Assembly: GCA_027972325.1 (NCBI GenBank)
Contig: JAPMOS010000119.1
Location: 45,001 to 77,500, forward strand
Direction of reading: 5' to 3'
Length of the DNA: 32,500 nucleotides
Source: Paratrimastix pyriformis
Taxonomy: Eukaryota > Preaxostyla > Paratrimastigidae
Position numbers and translations under genes: made by a program. Below, piece by piece: positions 19,522 through 32,500 of the stretch. How positions within the stretch are numbered: position 1 is the stretch's first letter; every line of letters starts with the position of its first letter. A model generated the notes under the pieces. It saw nothing but the letters and a program-made list of their open reading frames with translations, ran no database searches and was not told the origin of the DNA.

Positions 19522-19681
19522 TCTCGCTGTTCTTCGGGGAGGGTCCTGCCGCGGTACGCCACACTATTTTCCGACCGTGCTTCGCTCCACTGCAACCAAG
19601 CCTCGGTCTGTGACGAGGCTTGACCCCAGGCTCCACGGAACCACCGATTTTGTGTAGAACTCTTCTCTCTTCGATGCTATA
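19522..19681. promoter_or_regulatory. Shared 160-bp divergent promoter region
   Basis: This is the whole gap between the start codons of V-ATPase B (minus) and the membrane-SH3 gene (plus). Both promoters must lie in or overlap it unless one gene has an unseen upstream exon. No certain core element was identified. Confidence 0.5.
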
Positions 19682-25425
<5,744 letters not shown>

Positions 25426-26626
25426 TACAAGATGATTCGGACTTTTACCTAAAATTACCAGAAAATTACCTGAATTTACCTGAACTTTACCTGGGCTTTA
25501 CCTAAGCTTTACTAAGCTTACCAGAGCGTCACCTGAACTTTACCTGCCCTGGTAAACCAGTTTTACCAGAATTTTACCTGACATTCTGGTAAAACACAAA
25601 GCACCAGGGGAAAATTCAGGTAAACTCGCGACATGACCAGGCCTTTTACCAGGAGCGCTTGGTAAAACTGACTCCTGGTAAAACCCCCGGTGGAACCCCT
25701 GGCAAAACCTTTGGTGAACCCCCTGGTACTGCCCTTGGTAAACCCCAAAACATTGTGGAAAGGGTGATTTTTTTTGATTTTTCTCCATGTTGCGGAAGCG
25801 GGGATTGGATCCCGAGGAAGGGGAACGTGTGTGAATGGTGGTGTGGTGGAAGGGGTGGAAGGAAGGGGAAGGGAAGGGAGGGAAGGTGGGGGAGGGGGGG
25901 TGGGGTGTGGGGGTTGGTGCATGAATGGCGACTGGTGAATACGCTGCGCTGGCCCCGTCGGGTCCGTGTGCTCGGGCCGAAGCCCGCGGAAAGCATGGAC
26001 CCCGGTCCGCCCTCCCGCGACCCAGGGCCAAAGCCCGCGGGACCCCGGTTCGCCAGACAAGCTCGCTGGATGGTCGTCCCAAGGGCCCATGGGTCGGCTC
26101 CCGCCCCCAGTGAGACGTGCATGCCTTTGGAAAAGTGTGCGAGAGTGGATGGTGGATGTGCAATCGACAAGAAGCTACATCTGCCGCTTTCACCATGACC
26201 GAGACTGTTTTTCTCCCAGTAGCTTAGGTGGTAGAGAGCAGGTTCAGTGGTCTTCAGGTCTGTGGTTCAATCCCGTCGTCCTTCGTCTTAAATGCCTTAA
26301 CACCTCATCGTTTACCAGAAAATCACCAGGGAGGTTTACCTGAAAAGTGAGGTGGGGCCGTCAGGTGAGGGGCTGGTAAAAAGTAGGTGGGAAGCGAAAT
26401 TACCTGAATTCATTTTACCTGAACTTTACCAGAAAGTCACCAGGGGACGTACCAGGGATTCACCAGGGGACATACCAGAAAGTCACCAGGGGACGTACCA
26501 GGGGACGTACCAGAAAGTCACCAGGGACGTACCAGGGATTGTACCTGATTCGCCTGAGATAGAACCTACCAGAACGGGTAGGTAAAATTCAGGTAAAATT
26601 CAGGTAAAATCCCGAATCATCTTGTA
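25426..26626. mobile_element. TA-flanked inverted-repeat DNA element, non-autonomous
   Basis: The 15-bp sequence TACAAGATGATTCGG at 25426-25440 is matched by its exact reverse complement at 26612-26626. Beyond it both ends carry many copies of a TTTACCTGAA/TTTACCAG motif pointing inward on the left and as its complement on the right. Right-hand copies expand to CACCAGGGGACGTACCAG. If the outer TA is the duplicated target, the element is 25428-26624 and starts CAAGATGATTCGG. TA target duplications are typical of Tc1/mariner-type transposition. No transposase frame is present, so it is either a MITE-like derivative or a foldback element. The core (about 25750-26300) is unrelated unique sequence. 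Confidence 0.6.
26220..26273 (+). ncRNA. tRNA-like Pol III box A/B pair
   Basis: TAGCTTAGGTGGTAGAG (26220-26236) fits box A, and GGTTCAATCC (26264-26273) fits box B at tRNA spacing. The acceptor stem and T-stem do not pair properly and no anticodon arm can be drawn, so it is not a working tRNA. It could be a tRNA-derived SINE head or a relic tRNA inside the TA-flanked element. Confidence 0.35.
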
Positions 26627-26819
26627 TCGGGGGGGGGGGGGGGGGGGGGAGGTCCATTGGGGGTCTTAAGGTCGCCGCTCCTCCCCTCCCCATGGCGACA
26701 GCATGTTTGTGGCGCCACCGCGCGGGTGAGGGGGGTGGGGAAACGAGGACTGCTGCCGAATTCACCATCCGAAGGGCAGGGGGCAGGGCAGCCGGGCGAC
26801 GGGTCGGGGGGCAATCACC
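26627..26819. other. Spacer starting with poly-G
   Basis: A run of about 20 G (26629-26649) abuts the right end of the TA-flanked element. The rest is unique sequence with no supported gene. Confidence 0.6.
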
Positions 26820-26963
26820 TCACCCAGGGACCCTCGCGGGACATTCGGTGAGGTAGGCCGAGGGGCAAAAGCCGTCCTGATTGGTGGTCGGGTTGTGGAC
26901 AAAGGTCCAGCCCCCGTTGTCCGGGTGGATGACGGTGACCACCGTGCCTGCCTTCAGCTCCAT
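26820..26963 (-). CDS. SH3-like terminal exon or gene fragment
   Basis: On the minus strand an open stretch encodes MELKAGTVVTVIHPDNGGWT, then FVHNPTTNQDGF and CPSAYLTE, and ends at a TGA at 26820-26822. The order hydrophobic-Gly-(V/I)-(V)-V, GGW, DGFCPSAYL matches the second half of SH3 domains (GD.I.V, W, G.FP..YV). It lies 18 bp beyond the stop of the LRR gene on the same strand, in a different frame. It may be the last exon of an alternative LRR transcript or a relic of another SH3 gene. No start or acceptor is certain. Confidence 0.4.
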   Translation of the reverse strand: MELKAGTVVTVIHPDNGGWTFVHNPTTNQDGFCPSAYLTECPARVPG

Positions 26964-26980
26964 CTGATTTTGCAGATTGT

Positions 26981-28285
26981 CTAGTTGCGCAGTCGCACCC
27001 GGAGTGTGCGGTCATTGATGGCCACGCAGCAGTCGAGGAGCCCCGGGGCCTCCACTTGCAGGTCGTTCGGGGGCCAGCGACTGCGTGCGTGCCTGCCATG
27101 GACGAGCAGGAGGCGCTCCAGCTGCTCAGGCAGCCGCACGACGAGCGGGTTGGGGAGTAGGGCCGCGTTCAGGTGCAGATTGTCCAGGTGGACCAGCGAC
27201 CTGCAGGCGCACAGTGCGGCCAGGAGGTCGGGCCGGGTCAGCCTGACGTCGGAGAGCATGCGCAGCCGCGGAGAGGACCCAGTGAGCAGCCAGGCGGGAT
27301 CGATTGCCAACTGTCCAGGACTGAAGACGGCCTCTTCCAGGTTGGGCATGGGGGACATGGGGGATACCCCTTTCAGGCCCTTGTCAGCGGCCACTCTGAG
27401 GGTGCGAAGACGGGGGCACTGCAGGGAGGTCAGGCAGGAGAGCACCGCCCCGGTCAGTTCAAGCTCGACCAGGGCAGGGCAGCCCAGGGTCAGCCCGAGT
27501 GCGAGGGATTTCTCAATACAGAGGCGCAGTTCCCGAAGGCAGTTGCTGGCGATGTGCAGGGGACTCGACCTGGCGTCGGCGCCGGCGAGAGAATGCAGAG
27601 ACAGATCCAGCTTGGCCAGCTGTGACAGGGCGCACAGCGAGGCCAGCAGGGGAGTAACTTGGGCCCTCGTCAGGTGAAGAGTGAGGCGGAGGCTGCGTAG
27701 GGTGGTCTGGTTTTCAGCCAGGAGCTGCAGGTCGGTCATGCGGAGACCCGGGCTGGCGGTGAGCTCCACCAGCCCTGGCAAGTGGCGAAGGATGCGCTCG
27801 ATGGTCGGTGCGGAGAATGCGGGGAGTTGCTTGAGAACGACCAGTTGGGTGTGGCCACCAAAGGTCTCATCCACCCAGCCGCCGGCAGAGGCGTCATCAG
27901 TCACGGTGATGCCCCTCCGGACATCGGGGAAGGAGAGTTTGCGGAGGGATCTGCAGGGTCCAACAAGGGCGACCAGGACTTCGGGAGTGAGTTGGAGGCG
28001 TTCGGGCAGGACCGGATCGTCCGGGAGTTCATCGAAGGAAAGAACGCGAAGGGTGCCACGAATGCTCGAGCGAATTTCATGCGAAACGCGCAGCATCTGA
28101 ATGTAGACATATAGTGGGTGTGGAGAAGCCTCCACGATAGCCCGCACAAGCTCAAAGGGGAGAACTCCAAAGTGAGATCGCTCAGAAAGCGGAGGTTCGG
28201 GACTTTTTCGCGACCTTAATGGAGATGTCAGTCGTCAGAAACAGGGGAAGGGATCGCAGAGAAACCTTTTGCGACTTTCCATCAT
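26981..28285 (-). CDS. F-box-like / leucine-rich repeat protein
   Basis: Two exons, 28266-28285 and 26981-28214, joined over a 51-bp intron (GTTTCT donor, TTAAG acceptor), give 416 residues from the ATG at 28285. The N-terminus MMESRKRSRKSPEPPLSERS is basic and leads into an F-box-like helix region (LPFELVRAIVEASPHPLYVY). Irregular leucine-rich repeats of 24-30 residues run to the end. Examples are CRSLRKLSFPDV, LRSLRLTLHLT, LAKLDLSLHSLA, LRELRLCIEKS, LVELELTGAVL and LRTLRVAADKG. F-box/LRR proteins usually pick substrates for ubiquitin ligases, but the F-box here is weak, so only binding by the LRR can be claimed. The splice joins frame without a stop. The neighbouring SH3-like exon at its 3' end is unexplained. 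Confidence 0.75.
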
Positions 28286-29092
28286 TGTCGTCACAAGACG
28301 ACTGAGTGGCGAAATGGTCTGGGGAGTTCCTTTGTATTTCCGGCGCCAGGGTTACATCATACAGGTATTCCCGGGGGGAACCAGCAACCCTCCCGGGTCG
28401 GCGGTGCGGGCAAGTCTCTCGAGAAATGGAGCGTTTGGAGGCTCTTGCTGGCGATGACCAGAAGGAGGGCCACCATGATACCGCCGAAGGACGGGAAGAA
28501 GCTCTCAGCGGCGGTCAGATCGAGGCGGTGGGACACCTCGAGTGGACTTGACGCTTTTCTGGTCACATTACGGAAGACGCCCATTGGGGCGCACATCCCT
28601 TGCGCTGCCCAGCCCTCGCGATCCACTCGCCCCCATTGAAGCCGTCTGTGCATCGACTCGCAACCAACCACCCACGCGGCCAGTCTGCCAGCCACACTGA
28701 AATGTGTGTCGCTCCGGCTGGGAGCTGGCCCCTGGGGCAACTGTCCCCAGCTGGCCAGCCTCGAGCTGATCGAAGATCACCACCACCACATGGAACCCTT
28801 GCCTTCCGTCAGCTCGTTGTCCACGCGCGCCATTCGTTGTGTTCGCTGGCGCTCGATTGCTGCTGGAGGTGCTCCGGGCCACATTTGACGGGTTCCTCAC
28901 GGTTGAGCTGGCCGGCGGCCCGAGGACACACCACCGCATGTTCGCTCACTGAAAAAAAGCAGAGAGTCGAGCGAGACAAGCTGCATCTTTGTGAGGACGG
29001 GCAGACGAAGGGTCAACGGATTTGAGTTTGTTCCTTCGGCCAAAAAACTGGGCAAGGGCCGAGAGACTCGCCCGGAATGCCCGCAGGACGGG
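28286..29092. other. No secure gene
   Basis: On the minus strand about 28420-28560 encodes a hydrophobic stretch (FFPSFGGIMVALLLVIASKS) preceded by an N-x-T site, which could be a membrane exon. No splice path supports it. The remainder shows no recognised coding or RNA gene. Confidence 0.35.
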
Positions 29093-30110
29093 CCAGTGGA
29101 GGGTTGCCCACGGGCAGACGGGCAGACGGGCAAAAAAATTATGGTCGGCGATCCCGCCGCTTGTGATGGCATTGGATAGCCCCCAGCTCGTGGAGTGTCC
29201 GAATGGGTGGCGCCCCCCAAGCGGACCGGCCGTTCCCCGGAAATGGATGACTGCCCGTGAGGGTGCCCGTCCGGTCCGGACGCAGACGGGCACCAACTTT
29301 TTTGGGGGGCGGAGCCCCGCGAGCCCCTGGTTAGACTGGGTGTCGTTCACCGATAATACCACACCCACCAAGGTGGCACACAGATGCACGGTCCGCCGGG
29401 GGGAGCGCACACCCGTCAGGCACCCTCAACCCGCCGTCGCACTTCGTATCCTCTGCCGCCCCCAGCCTCCCAAGGCACACATATCCCAGTGGCTCCTCTC
29501 CATGGGGCCCCTGTCGCTCCGCTGACCGGAGGGCAGAGTTGCCGAATACCCGCACGGGCAGCCCACCGAAAGGGGAAAGAACGCCCTTTCCACCCCCTTA
29601 ACACATCGCATGGCAGCCGCCTCCCACGTCGGCCCACCGAATGTCATGCAATCGCGAGTGCTGCCGCGGCTGTGTGCCGCAAGATGTCGAACACCCACCG
29701 CCGACGCAGGGAACTCGAGTGGCACCATCAAGAAGGAGTCCCCCACATGCACCCCCCAAGACCTTGCCCGGCAAGCACACCTCGGCCGCGAGGATTGGCC
29801 AGGAGCCCCATACATCTGTGAATGCCCAGCCGTGCACCATCACCAACAAGCCCCTCAGCCGCCCAGGGCCTCACCGATCGCTGGCAGTTTGTGGGTGCCC
29901 GTGTGCCCGTGTGCCCGTCCGTGTGCCCGTCTGCCCGTCCGTGTGCCCATGGGCAGGGTCGACCGAACCTCGGGTGGGAGCCGCAGGCGGGAACCCCCGT
30001 GCGGGTGTGCGCCCACGATTGGTATCCAGTGCCGACCGGATTCGCTGCGATCCCCTCGCCTCGATTTTTTGCCCGTCTGCCCGTCTGCCCGTGGGCAACA
30101 CCCTCCAGTG
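29093..30110. repeat. Segment bounded by inverted repeats of about 45 bp
   Basis: CCAGTGGAGGGTTGCCCACG followed by GGCAGACGGGCAGACGGGCA at 29093-29139 is repeated in reverse complement at 30064-30110, with a 2-bp insertion. The interior has further GACGGGCA/TGCCCGTC runs, for example at 29895-29955 (GTGCCCGTGTGCCCGTCCG) and near 29278. No coding frame in it is convincing. It may be a foldback-type element or an inverted minisatellite. Confidence 0.5.
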
Positions 30111-30170
30111 ACAACATCCCGACCAGCCGCTTCTCGACCTCAACAGCTCGACCTTACCGCGAAAGACCGA

Positions 30171-30188
30171 AGGGGGGGGGGGGGGGGG
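30171..30188. repeat. Poly-G run
   Basis: About 17 G in a row, just upstream of the LINE remnant. Confidence 0.9.
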
Positions 30189-30205
30189 CAGCCGATGACC
30201 GCTTC

Positions 30206-31690
30206 TGAGGCGTCCAGGTGCCAGGGCGAAGGGAGCGCATTCCCGGGCTCCTCTTTGCGGATGATGTGTCCGTCTTGGCCGAGAGCCCCGAGGAACTCCA
30301 GCAGGCCCTGGACGAGTGCGGGGCGGTGGCCCTGGAGAGGCGCTTTGAGTGGTCACCCGACAAGTGTCGTGCAATGGTCTTCGAGTGCTGGGCGGCCAGG
30401 CGCAGGAAGGAGTCGGCCAACGACAAGCAGGCTGCGGGCGAGCAGAAGCCGTGGTCAGTGAGCCTTAGCGGCAGGGAGATGACGCAGACCCGGAGCTTCC
30501 GCTTCCTGGGGGCGGAGCTTGAGGACGATGCGAGCACGAAGGCCTACACGAGTGGCCGTGTCCGGGCGGCCTGCGCGATGAGGGGCTCCATCAGCCGGCT
30601 GTTGGGCAGGGTGGGTGCTCTCCCTCCGAGGCTGCTCGGAGCACTGTGGCGCACCTTTGGCCTCCCGAGGTTGCTCTGGGCTGCGGCAGCTTTCCCTAAT
30701 CTGCGCGACAAGAAGGCGGAGCGGGCCATGGATACGGTGCAGCGCATCTTCGCCTGTTTTGCCCTCCAGTGCATGGGACAAGCATCGTCTGCCGCTGTCG
30801 AGGCGGACCTGGGGCTGACACCGGTCGCTGCTTTGCGGGCCCAGGAGGTCATGATCGAGTGGGGCCGGATCAAGCTGCTGCCGCAGGGCCGCCTCGTCCG
30901 TGAGCTGGTGGAGCTGGGCGAGAAGCTCCCAGAGACAAGGGAGGGCACCAGCGCATTGGCGAATGGGCCGGTGCCGCCGAGGCGGTCCTGAGGGACTATG
31001 GCCTGGGCAGAGGGGCCCGGCCTGGAGACGAGACGATCCGGTCCATTGGCATTGCCGCCTGGAAGGACATGGTCCGGAAGAAGGTGCGTGAGCACGTCGA
31101 GGCCCAGTGGCGCGCGAAGGTGGAGGATGCCCACTCACACCCGAGGCTGGCGCTCCTGCGGCAGGTCAAGCAGGACTATGGCCGCAGCGAGGCCTACCTG
31201 GACGACATGAGCCCGGCTGGGCGCCGAATTGCGGCCCAACTGCGCGCAGGGATGTACCTCGATGGTGAGTTCCTCCGAACCTGGAAGGGCAGACCTGAGG
31301 CGGAGCGCGGAGGAGCCTGCGTGTGCTGCAGCGCGGGACCGCTCGAGGATGCCCAGCACATCATCCAGCAGTGCCCCGCCTATGAGGAGTTGCGCAAGAA
31401 GGCCTGGGACCGCCTCCATGCCGCTTTGGGGCCCCGGACTGGGCCCGGCTGGAGGCCCTGGGCGCCGACAAGTGGCAGATCATGATCGGGAGGCCTGCGG
31501 CAGGCTGGGGACGGCCGACCATCGGGGCCGTCAACAGGATTGCGGGGACTTCCTGGCTCAGGCCCATGCGCTCCGGCTTCAACTGCTCCGGGAGCGTCGG
31601 GCAGGACCACCGCCAGTGGCCAGCGAGCGGGGCCCGGCGGGAGGCTACGTCGCGGCGACGGAGACGGCTGCCTGCTGTGCCCATCCAGCA
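30206..31690 (+). mobile_element. 5'-truncated, decayed non-LTR retrotransposon (LINE) ORF2 remnant
   Basis: The frame opens with RIPGLLFADDVSVLAESPEE, which holds the reverse-transcriptase FADD active-site block. It continues through the thumb-like region (FEWSPDKCRAMVF; FRFLGAEL) to a stop at 30991. A frameshift near 30955 moves the reading to a second open stretch (AAWKDMVRKKVREHVEAQW). That ends with a zinc-knuckle of C-x2-C-x9-H-x4-C type (CVCCSAGPLEDAQHIIQQC, about 31318-31374). A further frame change is likely near 31545. The N-terminal endonuclease and RT blocks 0-4 are missing, so the copy is 5'-truncated and inactive. The clade is not determined and no clear poly-A tail was seen. 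Two or more frameshifts with long intact stretches suggest a fairly recent copy. Confidence 0.8.
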
Positions 31691-32300
31691 GACTAGTGGC
31701 CACCACAACGAGGCCCCCTCTACATAACAATGGACTGAACCCCTCTCCTTTGCGGGTGGACGACGGCAGCGTCAGGCTCGCCGGATGGGCTCGTCCTCAA
31801 AACCTGCAGGGAGGGGGGTGGGGTCTCAGGTCGCTGCTCTTCCCGTCTCCTTCTCTTCCTGCTTTGCTTTCGCCAGGATGGCGGCACTGCCCAAGCGGGA
31901 CTACATCTGGGCCTGACGCTGGGCCTCAAGCGCTGAAGTGGCTGGGGATGAGGTGATATTTTGTGAAATCGGGTTGGGAAATGGGGGAAATGGGAGTAAA
32001 ACCTTTTGTGAACTCTTCTCGATTGCGATTATCTAGTTAGCCTCCTACGAGGCTGCATTAACACGAGACTGACTGACTGAGGCGCTTACACCCTGCATCC
32101 CCCCCCCCCCCCCCCCCCTGGAAAGGAAGAAAAGGGGTGGGTTGGCTTGCCAAAAAACAAAACATAGCTCTTTTTTTTGATGACAGGTCGTCTGACACGG
32201 ACTGGTTTGAAACTGGTCGCCGAAATGGGCCGATTTGCCTTCAGTGCCCTTGTCGGGTGACCCCCCCCCTCGCTGTGTTTGTTTTTGACGCATTGCGACA
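31691..32300. other. Upstream region of the permease gene
   Basis: No gene is supported. A perfect 6-bp hairpin (AGCCTC-CTAC-GAGGCT) lies at about 32039-32054 and a run of about 20 C at about 32099-32118. The 5' control region of the following gene should lie within the last few hundred bases. Confidence 0.5.
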
Positions 32301-32500
32301 ATGCTCTCGCCCTGGCTTTTGATCCTCCTGGTGCTGTGCGTTGTCCTCATCATCCTGGGGACAGTCCTTTTGAAACTCGATGCTCTCGTGACACTGATCA
32401 TTGTATCGGTAATCTATGGGCTTCTTTCGTTGAACATGCCTGTCTCGGCGGTGCTTCCGGCCCTCAACTCGGGGTTTGGCTCCACGATCGGTTCAATTGG
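32301..32500 (+). CDS. GntP-family (gluconate:H+ symporter type) permease, 5' part
   Basis: From the ATG at 32301 the frame is open to the window edge (66 codons). It begins with a hydrophobic helix (WLLILLVLCVVLIILGTVLL), a short loop, a second helix (LVTLIIVSVIYGLLSL) and then the family-like signature region ALNSGFGSTIGSI. In GntP permeases the N-terminal stretch up to GFGSTLGSIG has this order. GntP proteins are inner-membrane proton symporters for gluconate and related sugar acids in bacteria and are uncommon in eukaryotes. Only the first two of about 12-14 membrane segments are visible, so the substrate is not assignable. Confidence 0.7.
   Translation, partial: MLSPWLLILLVLCVVLIILGTVLLKLDALVTLIIVSVIYGLLSLNMPVSAVLPALNSGFGSTIGSI

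Noticed and set aside
26214-26290. Functional tRNA gene
   Set aside because: Boxes A and B are present, but the seven bases before box A do not pair with the region after the T-loop and no anticodon stem forms.
28991-29821. Several plus-strand frames of 60-167 codons between 29.0 and 29.9 kb
   Set aside because: They have no recognisable motif and mixed composition, and they lie within the inverted-repeat segment or overlap each other on both strands.
30455-31138. Minus-strand frames over the LINE
   Set aside because: They are antisense shadows of the reverse-transcriptase frame, which carries the recognisable motifs.

Overview
The window is nuclear DNA from a GC-rich, intron-bearing, probably free-living protist. 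Genes carry short GT-AG introns, mostly 41-107 bp. A second class of introns is swollen to 0.2-0.9 kb by simple repeats, mainly (ATC)n/(GAT)n with CCAGT or CCAAT interruptions. A V-ATPase B subunit gene split by seven introns shows that the genome is eukaryotic. The F-box/LRR-like protein near 27-28 kb is of a type I associate from memory with the preaxostylan Paratrimastix pyriformis. That assignment is an unchecked inference.

Layout, left to right. (1) 1-531 (+): 3' end of an unrecognised gene. (2) 2028-6804 (-) and about 7915-14159 (+): two head-to-head paralogues, called here A and B. They are long disordered Pro/Gln/Ser-rich proteins with a conserved helical region. B carries 63 consecutive Gln. 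A short membrane-spanning exon lies between them. (3) 14160-15848: gene-poor DNA containing three spare tandem copies of the last part of the next gene. (4) 15849-16888 (-): UbiE/COQ5-type quinone methyltransferase. (5) 17647-19521 (-): V-ATPase subunit B. (6) 19682-24384 (+): divergent from it across 160 bp, a seven-exon gene. It fuses a membrane domain resembling a bacterial hypothetical family to a long disordered linker and a C-terminal SH3 domain. (7) 25426-26626: a 1.2-kb inverted-repeat DNA element flanked by TA, holding a tRNA-like Pol III box pair. (8) 26820-28285 (-): an F-box/LRR-like gene followed by an SH3-like exon fragment. (9) 29093-30110: an inverted-repeat-bounded segment. 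(10) 30206-31690 (+): a decayed, 5'-truncated LINE. (11) 32301 to the end (+): 5' end of a GntP-family permease.

The genes do not form one pathway. V-ATPase B and the COQ5-like enzyme are housekeeping. The A/B pair and the membrane-SH3 protein look like scaffold proteins of unknown role. The most useful observations are the membrane-IDR-SH3 fusion, the A/B inverted pair, the tandem array of COQ5 3' ends, an unusual 5' splice-site consensus (GTYNG), and the new-looking TA-flanked element. Most of the very long open frames in the window are poly-His, poly-Ser, poly-Ile or poly-Cys translations of repeats and are not genes.
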